A DNA stretch of 64,000 nucleotides, taken from assembly GCA_928212115.1 (NCBI GenBank), contig CAKMRJ010003334.1, positions 104,750,843 through 104,814,842 of the forward strand, in the 5' to 3' direction. This stretch comes from Lactuca virosa (Eukaryota > Streptophyta > Magnoliopsida > Asterales > Asteraceae). How positions within the stretch are numbered: position 1 is the stretch's first letter; every line of letters starts with the position of its first letter. Under the pieces are notes generated by a model. The model did no database searches. It saw only the letters and a list, made by a program, of their open reading frames with translations, and was not told the DNA's origin. The translations under genes were made by a program, and so were the position numbers. Positions 23,389 through 34,800 of this stretch are shown here, piece by piece.

Positions 23389-25030
23389 CTATAATCTTTG
23401 AAGGACCTCTTTATAGACAACATTTTTTGTTTTATTAGTTGAACGACCTTCCTCGTCACATATGAGTACCTTCAACCCTTTTTTGCTTGTTACACGGGAA
23501 ACAACTACATATAACTGACCATGAGTGAAGACAAGTCTACGCAAGTATAATCTAACATTTGATAATGTCTGTCCTTGACTTTTGTTAATGGTCATAGCGA
23601 AACAAACAGCTATGGGGAATTGCCTCCGCTGAAAACGGAATGAAATTTTTTTATCAGACGGGGTTAACTTCATCCCGAGGTATATAAGTAGTCTCGTTGA
23701 AAAATCTACCAGATATGATTTGTGCTTCGATGACGTGTCTTCCAAGCCTTACGATCTGTAATCTTGTACCATTGCATAGTCCTTTGGTTTGGTCGATATT
23801 ACGAAGCAACATCACCGGAACACCTTTCTTTAGTATAAGCTTATGGCTGGGAATTCCAGAAGCCTTAAAACCATTCAACACATCTGGAGAGTATATTGAT
23901 TCCTCAAATGAATCTTGGTCTTCAGTCTCACATAACGAATCAGAACTCAGATAAGTTTTCCCTTCATCTTTCATCAAATCTAACACGTAGTCGTTGATAG
24001 CATCGACTTCTTCGTTTGTAGGGACCAAAATAGCTTTATCTTGAAAATAAGATGGATCATCAAGATGGTTATGAAAGGATGAATAAATAGAGGATACAAT
24101 TGAATGAATATGGTCACCCATAGAGGGAACGATAACATCTTCTGGAAATTCAACTTCAACTTCACCATCATTAGGACCACCGATAGTACCTTCACCAAAT
24201 TTAAGGATCCATTCAGCAAATGATTTTGTCTCTTCGAAATCATTGTTTGGACAACCGGCCTGAAGCCTCTTGTTTACAGTCAAACGTAAAACTGTACATT
24301 CACGCCATAATCTTGATGAATGCAATGATGCCTGGACAATATCTGACGATTTCCTCTTTGTATTAGCGGAAGAATCTGACGAAAGTCACCTCCAAATACA
24401 ATGGTCTTGCCTCCAAATGGTTTATCCTTGTCCAATGATATGATAACGTCTCTAAGTGTCCTATCAATTGCTTCGAAACAATGACGGTGCATCATTGGGG
24501 CTTCATCCCAAATTATAAGTCTCGCTTTCTTCAATAGGGCAGCTACATCATTACCTGGCGTAATAGAACAAAACGAATCCTCATTCAAGTTAATTGGTAT
24601 ATGAAATCTTGAATGTGCTGTCCTACCACCAGCGAGCAAGAGTGCTGCAATTCCGCTTAAAGCAACGTTGACAACAATTTCACCTTTAGATCTAATAGCA
24701 GCAGACAATGTCTTCCAAACAAATGTTTTTCCTGTTCCCATAACCATAAAGGAAAAAGACACCACCTTTTCTATTGTTAACCGCATTCATAATTGTATCA
24801 TAAACTTTTTTTTTGCTCGACATTTAATTTGGAATGCAGTTGTTGATGTTCAACTTCAAGACTTGACGGATCATAATTAAGCTCGTCTTGAATTAACATA
24901 TTGCAAGAATCTTAAATATATTTGTGATCAGGTAATGACATATTGGGTATTTGCTTAAGACTCAAGCCACAACTCAATAAAGATTTCTCAATGTATGACA
25001 ACGTAAGGTGGTAAATTGCTTTCGGTTTCA
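23389..25030 (-). pseudogene. Helitron PIF1-type helicase, frameshifted and lacking a visible Rep domain
   Basis: In order on the minus strand: a lead-in DELNYDPSSLEVEHQQLHS and VYDTIMNAVNNRKGGVFFLYG; Walker A GTGKT near 24730; Walker B region LIIWDEAPMMH near 24500; GGDFRQILP near 24380; then QASLHSSRLWRECTVLRL; later AILVPTNEEVDAIND; RNIDQTKGLCNGTRL; and the C-terminal AMTINKSQGQTL...VVVSRVTS block near 23490-23600. This order matches the helicase half of plant Helitron RepHel proteins. Frameshifts lie at Walker A (two bases seem lost), near 24340 and near 23680, and a stop lies upstream near 24916. An exon boundary may precede GLKLKPKAIYH at about 25038. The protein cannot be made as a single chain. 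Confidence 0.85.
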
Positions 25031-25064
25031 GCTTCAAGCCTGAAAACATAAAAAAATTACGAAA

Positions 25065-25393
25065 TTATTTATTTATAATAAAAATTAAAGTCGGAACGTT
25101 TTTGTGTAAATGGTTTAGTTTATTTAAAAATATACCTTTCACACCTATTTCTTGTTCACGAATGTGAACGACATCATCAGAAAGACAATTATAGGTCTCT
25201 TTAAAAACATGATGAGGTCGGTTAAAGTGACGACCTTGATGAAATTGTTGTAGGTTCCACATTCGGTTGTATGACATTATTGAATGAAGAGTTTGAATGT
25301 AATTCCGTGCATTTTCGAATAACTCGACAATTAGGGGGGATGTAGAAGTTATTTTCTTCAAAAAAAAATGAGTATGATAAAGGTGGAGGAATT

Positions 25394-25395
<2 letters not shown>
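25065..25395 (-). pseudogene. Possible further N-terminal Helitron coding segment
   Basis: The minus-strand translation contains SPLIVELFENARNYIQTLHS, then YNRMWNLQQFHQGRHFNRPH and VVHIREQEIGVKG, followed by a GT-like donor (GGTATA near 25132). It precedes the helicase in the same direction and is loosely like the N-terminal domain of Helitron proteins, where a segment about an open reading of YNxMF type occurs. The match is weak and no HUH motif is visible. The frame extends into a TA microsatellite, which is not coding. Confidence 0.3.

Positions 25396-25429
<34 letters not shown>
25396..25429. repeat. TA microsatellite within the Helitron
   Basis: About 17 TA units. Confidence 0.9.
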
Positions 25430-25433
<4 letters not shown>

Positions 25434-26820
25434 TGAAAATTTAATGATAGTATTTACATATAACTTTACCGTTTGTGATGTCCGACAGTGGTGTGCAAGG
25501 GGATGCTTTAGATGTGGTCTTCCGTTGTTGGAATTCATAGATCTTGTATTCTATAAAACGTAAGATGATGTACAGAACGTTGGACAGATTAAAAAATTCA
25601 TGGATGGATCTAATAACATAACATAACAAATGATTATACAGATTCATAGATGTATGTCATAACATAACAATATGTTTATCTATTATTTAGTATTTGCAAA
25701 GAATGGAATTAAAGGATATCGATGAAGATAATAAGGAATGCAAGTTGATTAACAAATGTAGAGATATAATTGGAAAACATGAGTCGTAATTTTTTATTAA
25801 ATTTAAATAACAGTCAAAAATAGATGAATTAAATCCATATTTAATAAGATTTAATTAAATGATGGTTTTGAAATTGATAAGGGTACATGATTTTGAAAAG
25901 ATTTAAAGATAATATTTCCTTATTAAACGATTCAATCATAAATGTTTGGATCCAAATAATTAATTATTTCCTTAATGTACATTTGGAAAGCATTTAAAAA
26001 ATATTATTAATTAGGTGTAATGTGGAAAGAAATAAAACCTATCCAGAGTAGGTAAAAATAATCCGATTTTTTTTTTTCAATTTGATGCCATTAATATACT
26101 TTCTTTTAAAATTTTGACAAAGTGATTACAACAGCAAAGGAAGTTGACAATGTGATTCCAACTGATAAGCAGGATACCAGAGCTGTTGTCCCTCTTGGTA
26201 TATCGGTCACTGATCTATATTTTAGATGTAGAGTCATCGGAATGACTGTCACGTGCTTGATCATGAATATTCAAAAAAAAAATGTGTTTCCCTTTGGTTT
26301 GTCGGTTAGCTGTATTGAGAAAGTATAGTACATTGAGATTATATGTGAGAAACATAAAACAATTGACATTCTTAATGGAACTTATATTTTTTATAATACA
26401 TTACTCAAAAAATTACAACAATTTGACAATTATACCCTTGGTGGTAAACATATGCGGTTGTTGCTATGATTTCAATTACATTGTACATGTTTATAGCCCT
26501 GATGTTTAGTTTAATCTATTTCAGATGATGCAAAAACGATTAGTTAGACACGTTTGTTAGTGTTATTTCAAGTTTTTCTGCTCCTTCCCTTATTTGATTA
26601 AACGAAACAGAATGCACATTATTACTTTGTAGCAACAGTTTAAAGCATATCAATCTGAACATAATGAAAATAAAGATATGCTGTAGACAATAATTGCCCA
26701 GTTACAAATACAAAAAGATAACTCAGAAAGCATGAAGTATAAACAACGAGAATGAAAATAAGATTGCAAACGATTTAAGATTGCTAACCTTGTGTAGTCA
26801 CCAATGTCGTCCAGGATGAC
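25430..26820. other. Helitron interior without recognisable gene
   Basis: AT-rich sequence. The two plus-strand open frames at 26122-26509 overlap in different frames and have no domain. Nothing else was seen. Confidence 0.5.
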
Positions 26821-27800
26821 TTTGCAGAGGAAAGGATATGAAAACAAACTAAATTAATCTTGAAATGAAAATGCATTAAATAGGAAATCATCTATACACA
26901 TATATTTGGAAAGGATTACATTTCATTGAAAAATTGTATATTTTGATTTGCATGATTGATATAATACCATAAATCGTGGCATTCCATATATTGAAACCTG
27001 ATAAATAGGCATATAATTATTTTAGAAAGTCTTTATGATTGTCGGTAAAAATGGAATGAATAAATTAGTTTGAATAATATAAGAATCACGAACGAAATAA
27101 AAAGTTTTGGAGTGTATACGCTCGTGTTGAATTGTTTAAATGGTGAAAGTTAATTTAAGTAATTAAGTTAATTTTTTTTAAATATACCAAATGATAAGAA
27201 AATGACACGTGGCAAATTAATACTGACAGAAAATTTTGCGTGTGATTTTTCATCTTGCAGGTATGCATTGTATATTTAACTCAATTTAATTTTAACATTG
27301 GTTTCCGACTTTGTAGAGGAAAGGATTTGAAAATAAACTAAATTAATCCTGCTACTGATTTGAAAATTGCATTAAATAGGAAATTATCTATTTACATAAA
27401 TTTGGAAAGGATTACATGATATGGCAAATTGTATATTTCGATTTGCATTGGTGATATAATACCATAAAATGTGGCATTCAATATATTAAAAACTAATAAA
27501 TAGGCATACAATTATTTTGGAAAGTCTTTATGATTGTCGGTAAAATTTGTAAAGTTGGAATGAATAAATTAGTTTGAATAATATTAGAATAAAAAACGAA
27601 ATAAAAACTTTTGTAGTATTCGGTCGTGTTGAATTATTTAAATGGTCAAAGTTAATGTAAGTAATTAAGTTATTTTTAAAAAAAATATATATCAAATGAT
27701 AAGAAAATTACACGTATCAAATTAATACTGACAGAAAAATTTGTGTGTGATTTTTCATCTTACAAGTGTGCATTGTATATTTATCTCACTATAATTTTAG
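26821..27800. repeat. Tandem duplication, two copies of about 489 bp, in the Helitron
   Basis: Copy 1 begins near 26821 and copy 2 near 27310, both reading TTTG(C/T)AGAGGAAAGGAT. Shared blocks follow in order: TTGGAAAGGATTACAT, GATATAATACCATAAA, TTTATGATTGTCGGTAAAA, CAAATGATAAGAAAAT and TTTTCATCTT. They differ by many substitutions, so the duplication is old. No coding potential. Confidence 0.8.
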
Positions 27801-28060
27801 CATTGGTTTCTGATGTCCATCAAGAAGATATTAGATGGATATCTTTTAGATTGTGATACCAGTACGATTCGATTTGGATTATGATTTCAATAATTTTAAC
27901 ATTAAATATTACTTACTCTATCTTTGCATATATAAAATGTTGTAAATGATTAAAAGAACAGATTAAAGAAAAAGTATTAAATGATAGACTAATATAAAAT
28001 ATTTAATATCTTCGTGTGAAATAACAACTGTGTTCGAATGCAATGTTAAAATATATACAA

Positions 28061-29096
28061 TCACATATATCTACTTGGCATAGTGACTGTCTCATTATCA
28101 GAACATAATGAAAAAACTTGTTGAGAAGGATGTGTCGGAACCACATGCTCAATAGTATTTCCTTTAAAGAAATATAATAGATTATTTCTATAATCCCACC
28201 ATTCATGTGCACCTACATTGTAAGCACTAACATCTACTTTAACCCACCGATTGTGAATGAAAACCCAAATAGCCCACAATCGATCTCCACTTATAGAAAA
28301 ATATCCCAATTTTCCGTCAAACTTGATAAGTCTTGATGCATATGGGTTGAAGTCATTAATAGTAGAAGGTGCAAATATCACTAAATATTCTTCCGAATAT
28401 ATATCTAATCGCAAAATGGTATCGTTAGACAGTAAGAAATAAACGACACCTCCACTTATAACTGCCTCATTACAAACAGGAAAAACAGATGATGATAACT
28501 TGATATCTCGAAACTCCCTCCATTCCCATATAGTAGAGGAAAATAATTCTATGTGGAAGTAATCATAGTTCACTTTGTCCTTAAGCATATCACTACAAAG
28601 AAAATAACATATCAGTAAGAAAATAAAGTAAATTAATTACATAAAATATAGTACATATAAACTCTTACGATGGCAGTGCGGATGACAATCGAATGATCTT
28701 GAAATGCAATGGATTCGAAGTCATAACAACCATAGCAAACTTTACCGCAGTGTATTCAGAGTTTGGAAACGATATCGATTTGGCATCTAAAGTCGTTGGT
28801 TTGAAAACAAATAAAAACTTTGCTATATATTCATCTGGATTATAACATTCACAAAGAATGATTCCACACAAGGATGATGCTAAAATCGTACAAGTATTTG
28901 GTAGACAGTCAAGGTCAAGATTCTTGCCACCCGAAGCCGGAATAAACTGATTTCTACGATTGTAGAGATCAAGAACATGTTTGTTGTATGTCAGATTTTC
29001 AAAATCTTTACTTGTACAACGTAAAGTAACAAATGTTTGTAATGATGTTTTTGAAAGAATTTCAATAATCAGCTCAGAGTTCAATGATGATAATTG
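28061..29096 (-). CDS. F-box protein with C-terminal F-box-associated region, carried by the Helitron (two exons)
   Basis: Plant F-box proteins link targets to SCF ubiquitin ligases through Skp1. Exon 1 (about 29096-28669) encodes an F-box: LNSELIIEILSKTSLQTFVT, LRCTSKDFENLTYN, then YNRRNQF. The intron (28668-28593) has GTAAGA and TTTGTAG borders, and the join completes a Ser codon in frame. Exon 2 (28592-28061) holds an F-box-associated-type segment (SSTIWEWREFRDI, then FDGKLGYFSISGDRLWAIWVF). Together they give about 344 residues with no stop or frameshift, in contrast to the helicase next door. No ATG is evident: the frame runs upstream through LQLSSLNSEL into non-coding text, so either the start is lost or an upstream exon supplies it. 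The gene lies downstream of the RPA1-like gene on the same strand. Probably a captured host gene; expression is unknown. Confidence 0.75.
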
Positions 29097-29218
29097 TAAA
29101 AGAAATAAAATAATAAGGTAATAATATTATAAAAGATTAAAATTTAATATGTCATGACATACGAATTCTACTGATAATAGGTATAGTGTTTGTAGTAATC
29201 ATGGTAAAAGAATTTTAC

Positions 29219-30143
29219 CCTTTGGATCTTGATTTTTCTTTCCAATTCAGCAATGATTGTATTATCATCAGTAGTCTTTGAGATTGAGTAACCATCAACT
29301 TTGTTTTTCAAATTGTCATGCGAAATTTGAATTTTGAACGTCAATCTTCTTTCCAAAAGTAAATTCAAAGCAGATGGATAAATCTCGGTATTACCATCCT
29401 AAAATAAAATAAAAAATAAACGTTTATAAAAAATACATTTACAAAATAATAAATTAGTTTTATGTAAATGAAGTTAATATCAATAACCTCATAAAACTGA
29501 TGAAACAACTCTTGTGCGGTTTTTTGCAGAAGCTTCTTTGCGTCACAGTCAAATAAAGTAAGTGACACCAAACTGGTAATGTCTTGCACTATAATTGTGA
29601 TTTTGAAGCTGAAAGCATTCATGTAAAAAGATTTAGTAATATAAATTTATAAAATTTAACAGAACATTATAATAATATTTATAAAAGAAATATTAAAACC
29701 TCGGAACAACAAATATGTCTTTGTTACTGCAACTTGAAGTGTAACAATAAAAAACTTTTTCATCTTGAAGTTGATCATCATGCATTGAAACAACTTTAAT
29801 GACTTTCTGGTGACATGTAGTACAAGCGAAATAGTACCATTCCGCTTCAGCACATACTTGTTTAATAGTACCGACAACAATCAATGTTTTTTCCTAAAAA
29901 ATATTAATGTAAGTTTAAATTTTATGATAAAAAAAAGAATAATGAAAGATTAAGACATAAATAATACATAAACAATTTCACATAATCTCTATATTATAAA
30001 TGAAAGTGACGTATATACACCTCATGTAGTTGTTGGAGATCAGCAATAGTATGGAAATCAAACTTATGAAGGAAATCTTCATTTTCAGAGTAGACGATCG
30101 AGGACGAAGGGTTGCTACAATTAGCAACTGTGCTTTGTGCCAT
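29219..30143 (-). CDS. RPA1-like single-strand DNA binding protein (C-terminal OB-fold with zinc ribbon), carried by the Helitron (four exons)
   Basis: RPA1-like genes accompany plant Helitrons and are thought to bind single-strand DNA during transposition. Exons on the minus strand: 30143-30021 (ATG start, 41 codons, MAQSTVANC..HTIADLQQLHE), 29893-29700, 29608-29488 and 29398-29219. All have GT-AG borders and phases that match (0, 2, 0). Exon 2 has GTIKQV, then WYYFACTTCHQKV, then FYCYTSSCSNKDIF: the CxxC..C..C zinc ribbon of the RPA1 C-terminal OB fold. Exon 3 reads FKITIIVQDITSLVSLTLFD, DCDAKKLLQKTAQEL; exon 4 has LLLERRLTFKIQIS. About 206 residues result with no stop or frameshift. This is much shorter than cellular RPA1 (over 600), so only the last OB fold is present. 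Where the chain ends after exon 4 is not certain. Confidence 0.8.
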
Positions 30144-30738
30144 GTATCTGTTTGTGGGAAAAATAATGATTGTTTCAAGTTAAATGTTTAGGAAGTATAA
30201 CGCTAAAATGGGACTTCTATAATAAAAAACTTTCTGCAAGTGTGTTTCTATGATTAAACGTAGAAAGCGAAAAAAAATGCAAATTTGTCGTTATAAAATG
30301 TAAAGTAAACAGAAATGTATAATGCAGGGGCATTTTGGGAATGTTCGTATATATATTTTTATTTTCTCCTATTTATAATATTATAAAAGAAAAAAACATT
30401 TAGGAAGCCTTTATACTTAATTTAAATAACAAAAAAGGGGAAAAAAATGAAAAATCTGAATCTGGTTCTGAATTCGGAAATCCTGATAAGAAATAGCAAT
30501 GTCTTTTTACCTTTTTACCATTAATAACAACATAGCTAAATTTTTTTAATCAATAATAACAAATTCATTTAGAAAGAATAGCAACATACTTATGTTTCTT
30601 TAACAATAACATCGATATATCAAATAAAGTGCAATACACATAATGCTATTAAAAAATTGTAAATTTGTTAATTCCCCGTTTTGCCCTTTGATCATAGTAG
30701 ATAAAGTTTGCAAATTAAGTAATCAACTGATTTGCAAA
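30144..30738. other. Helitron interior, promoter side of the RPA1-like gene
   Basis: AT-rich, no gene seen. TTTCTATGATTAAACG and poly-A-like runs occur. It would contain the RPA1-like promoter, but I see no reliable element. Confidence 0.4.
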
Positions 30739-31396
30739 TTCAGTAATCAACTGATTTAACATCTAACATATTATGTTTCATATTAGATCATATGTACAGG
30801 GGCAAAAACTTCATAACAGTGTATTTGGAGTTTGATCAATCAATTTACGTTCATCTGTTGTGAAGTTTTTAAAAAATTAAACGAAAAAAAAAGTATACTC
30901 CGGCTGCTAATTCAGTATAGTTTGTTCATAATATATAAACAATGAGAATAAAGAACTATAAACAATGAGAATGAAGTAGGAAAAAAAATAAGTTCAAATA
31001 ATATATACGATTCCATACATGGTTCAATATAGTTTGTTCATAATATAACAAAAAATTAATGCAGGGAAAGGAAAGTGAGACCTGTTATGGATGATTGTTG
31101 ATGGACGCCAATAGGAAGAGTGAATAGAGGTTGAAGAAAGTTAAATTTTTTCGTGATTTGTATGATAAAGGATTATTAGTAATCAACTGATTTAACCTCT
31201 AACATATTATGTTTCATATTAGAGCATGTATACTGGGGAAAAAACATCATAAATGTGTATTTGGAGTTTTGATCGGTTTTGATTCATGTGCTGTGAAGTT
31301 TTAAAAAAAAACAAACGAAAACAAAAAGAAGTATACTCCGGCTGCCGATTCAGTATAATTAGTTGATAATATATCAACAATGAGAATGAAGAGGTA
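30739..31396. repeat. Tandem duplication, about 440-bp unit, split by the copia insertion
   Basis: AGTAATCAACTGATTTAAC occurs at 30739 and 31179. Shared blocks follow: CTAACATATTATGTTTCATA, then TATACTCCGGCTGC, then CAATGAGAATGAAG. The second unit resumes beyond the copia element at 36153 with AATGAGAATGAAGCAGGAAA and a GGATGATTGATGATGGACGCC block, matching 31096-31115 of the first unit. The copia element therefore landed in the second unit. Confidence 0.75.
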
Positions 31397-31401
31397 TAAA
31401 C
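31397..31401 (+). repeat. Target-site duplication, left (TAAAC)
   Basis: TAAAC directly precedes the copia 5' LTR and is repeated at 36148-36152 after the 3' LTR. Confidence 0.85.
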
Positions 31402-31644
31402 TATTAAGGATATGAAGCCCAACATATAAGACATCAGCCCACATGAAACACAATAGCCCACAGCTTTATATCACGTTTACAATTCATTACTCTGTATAGT
31501 CAATTGTATAGTCCATAGATCCTATAATGTCTCCTATATGCACTCCTGTATACTCGCTCATATTCAGCTTGTAATCTGCCTATATATGGCGTGTGAATTA
31601 TGGAATGTAATCAAGTCTTTCAATCATATAATCATTCTTCTATA
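31402..31644 (+). repeat. Copia 5' LTR, 243 bp
   Basis: TATTAAGGATATG to TTCTTCTATA. It is matched by 35905-36147 with about three differences by eye. The termini are TA..TA rather than TG..CA. A TATA box (CCTATATATGG, 31579-31589) lies about 60 bp before the end. Confidence 0.9.
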
Positions 31645-31656
31645 TGGTATCAGAGC
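31645..31656 (+). other. Copia primer binding site (initiator-Met tRNA)
   Basis: TGGTATCAGAGC directly follows the LTR. Confidence 0.9.
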
Positions 31657-31721
31657 TGCTTAGCTCCTAAGAGTCTCAATTTCGATCCAATTTTACTCCC
31701 CTCACTCAAATCTCAATCGCC

Positions 31722-33024
31722 ATGTCAAGTGTTACGGAGGTCACAACACACACACTTTCCAATTAAGCTCACAGCCAACAATTTTCTCGTCTGGAGGAAG
31801 CAGATCGTCGCAACCCTAACTGGGTTAGGTCTTGAAGGTTACCTTGATGGCTCGACAGCAGCCCCAGCCAAAAACCTAACAACAGACAATACATCATAAA
31901 CAAATCCGCAATATACCCTCTGGTATCGACAGGATCAAATCATTCTTGGAGCCCTATTGGGGAGCTGCGCAGAAACCATCCAACCAATTGTCTCTTCGGC
32001 TGAAACGGCACAAGAAGCATTCAAATGTCTCACAGATAGCTATGCAAGCGTCTCCTGCTCTCGCATTATTTCTCTAAAATCTCGAATGGCAAACAATCCA
32101 AGAGGTACCCGATCTATCACTGAGTTTCTACATGATATGAAGAATATTGCAGATGACCTTGCTCTAGCTCAGAATCCGGTTGATGAGGAAGACTTAATAG
32201 TTCACATATTAGGACAGCTAGGTGACGATTACACACACATAGCCTCAACTCTAAAGATTCGTGAAACTCCTATCAAATACCCAGATCTCTTTGACAAATT
32301 GCTTGATTACGAAAGGACTCTGAAAGACACACATACGTCCTCTGTTATCACAACAGTCAATAATACCCAAAAATCCAACAATCGATATTCATCAAAATCC
32401 TTCTATGACAACCGCAATCAACCTAAATTCAACAACAACAACTCAGGCAACAATTTTCGATCCAACTCAGGCCCCAATCGTTCGTCTGGTCAGTACAACG
32501 GAGGTAACAACTTCAACAGAGGTAATAGAAACAATAGCTACTGCCAATTTTGCAATATCCCTGGACACGATACTAAAGAATGCAGGAAGCTTGCTCGGTT
32601 TCTTAGAGAAAACAACATCAGTATTAACACCTCTATCAATCCCACAGTCAACTCTACAGCAGCTTCCTCCACAACCACAGCAGCTCCATGGATGTTTAAT
32701 ATCGGGGCATCTCATCATGTGACATCCACTCCAGCCTCATTCCACACCCTGTCAGAGTATGGCGGACCAGACGAAATCGTGTTAGGAAACGGTAAAGGAC
32801 TATCCATCTCTCATACCGGTCATTCTTCCCTTCCTACTTCTTCCCGTCCGTTAAATTTACATAATGTGTTATTTGTTCCTGAGTTGCGTAATAACCTTAT
32901 TTCAGTGGCTAAACTTTGCAAAACTAACAAAGTTTCTGTGGAATTTTTTCCCTATTTTTTTCTTGTTAAGGACCTACGCACGGGCACAATTCTCATGCGG
33001 GGCACGAACATCAATGATGTCTAG
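31722..33024 (+). pseudogene. Copia gag and protease region
   Basis: The likely Gag start is ATGTCAAGTGTTACGG at 31722; a frameshift within the CACACACA run (about 31747-31758) is needed to reach the frame of LTANNFLVWRKQI. A TAA stop follows at 31897. From 31957 the Gag core is open (WRKQ, then TEFLHDMKNIADDLAL, DDYTHIASTLKIR), then Asn-rich sequence, a zinc knuckle CQFCNIPGHDTKEC (CX2CX4HX4C, about 32544-32583), and the protease region WMFNIGASHH (about 32690). In active copia proteases this motif is DSGA, so Asp is replaced by Asn and Ser by Ile. It ends at a TAG at 33022; the same frame continues into integrase. Confidence 0.9.
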
Positions 33025-34800
33025 TATGCAACCATTTGCTCCCTTAGTCAACTTCCAAGAGTCAACTCCACAGTCTCCTCAAATAAATTGGTCACCTCCT
33101 GGCACCATAAGCTTGGTCACCCATCGGTCAAGATTTTCAAGTGTCTTCTAGCTCGTTTAGGACTCTCTTGTAATAAACATTCAGATGTTTCTTTTCATTG
33201 TGATTCATGCTCTATAAATAAAAGCCACAAATTACCCTTTGGGCCAAATTCTTTTACTGCTACCAAACCTTTGCAACTAGTATATTCTGATGTTTGGGGA
33301 CCGGTACAAACTTCCAATGATGGTTTTTCCTATTATGTCACCTTTGTCGATTTTTATTCAAGATACATTTGGCTTTATCCAATGAAACGAAAATCTGAAG
33401 TCTCCACCCTGTTTCCTCAATTTGGCAGTCTAGTTGAAAAATTCTACAATACCCCACTCATCTCCCTCTTCACTGATAATGGAGGAGAGTTTCTCAAACT
33501 TGCCTCATACCTCAAACAAAATGACATTTCTCACTTCACTACACCACCTCATACCCCTGAACAGAATGGGATTGCTGAGAGACGACACAGACATATAGTT
33601 GAAACCGGGCTTTCACTTCTTCATCATGCCAACTTGCCTCTCTCCTTTTGGACTCATGCTTTTCAAACAGCAGTCCATCTTATAAACCGAATGCCCACCC
33701 AAGTTCTCAATTTCCAATCTCCTTATGACAAACTACACAATACTCCACCCATATACAAGAAGCTAAAACCGTTCGGATGTCTCTGTTATCCGTGGTTGCG
33801 ACCTTACTCCCTAACCAAGCTTCATCCCCGGTCTGCAAAGTGTATTTTCCTTGGCTACTCGATCTCGAAATCAGCCTACAAATGTTATGAACCCACTACT
33901 CACAAACTTTACCACTCCCGCCATGTCGAATTTATTGAGCACATTTTCCCATATCATAATGAACCCGAAACTCCTCTGCCCAAACCGAATGAGTTTTGCA
34001 TCTATCTGAACCCAACAAATGATAACACCACCAGCTCATCCATCCCTCCCTGCTGCCCTACGCCATCTCCTACACAACAAATACCCATCCACATTCCATC
34101 TATACCCTCCACACCAGCTACATCATCACCTAGTACACCAACAACCCAAAACAACCAATCTGATCCAGCCTCACCTCAAACAGCACCACAACAGCCACCC
34201 TTATCCTCACCTGCTCAGTCATCCCCTTACCCGGTTCAATCCCCTAACCCTTCTCCTCCTCCATCACCACCACCACCTCACCGACCTCGCAAACCTAACC
34301 CAAAGTATTACAACAACAATCTCGTAAACACTACTACCATTCATCCTATACCACCTACCCTTGAACCTTCCACCCACAATCAAGCACTAAAAGATCCCAA
34401 ATGGAGGAGTGCCATGGATTCTGAATTCAATGCACTTTTACAAAACCAAACTTGGGAGCTGGTTCCGTTAGCCTCTCACAAACCTATTGGCTGCAAATGG
34501 GTCTTCCGAATAAAACACAACTCAGATGGCTCTATATCAAAATACAAAGCCCGTCTCGTAGCAAAGGGATTTCTTCAACAATATGGGAAAGATTATTTTG
34601 ACACGTTTAGCCCGGTCACCAAACCCGTCACTATCCGAACAATCCTCTCCATAGCCTTATCAAACAACTGGCCACTACGCCAACTAGACGTCAACAATGC
34701 CTTCCTACATGGCACATTGCATGAAGAAGTATTTATGTCTCAACCACCTGGATACATTCACCCTCAATACCCGGATCACATCTGCAAATTAAAAAAAATC
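33025..34800 (+). pseudogene. Copia integrase and N-terminal half of reverse transcriptase
   Basis: In the same frame as gag after the TAG at 33022. The GAG-pre-integrase zinc region has WHHKLGHPS and CDSCSINKSHKLPFG. The integrase core has YSDVWGP (first Asp), FTDNGGEF (second Asp) and TPEQNGIAERRHRHIVE (Glu). A Pro/Ser/Thr-rich linker follows (about 34000-34380), then RT starts at WRSAMDSEFNALL and runs through GCKWVFRIKHNSDGS, YKARLVAKGF, QLDVNNAFLHGTL and PPGYIHP. An extra A in the run at 34791-34799 breaks the frame at ICKLKK, just before the expected SIYGLKQAPRAW. Confidence 0.92.

Noticed and set aside
25065..25647. 157- and 68-codon minus-strand frames as independent genes
   Set aside because: They run through a TA microsatellite and intron-like text; only the first part was kept as a possible Helitron coding segment.
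29986..30010. Helitron-like 5' start, TCTCTATATTATAAATG, on the plus strand
   Set aside because: It falls inside a normal-sized intron of the RPA1-like gene, and no matching 3' end or disruption is visible.
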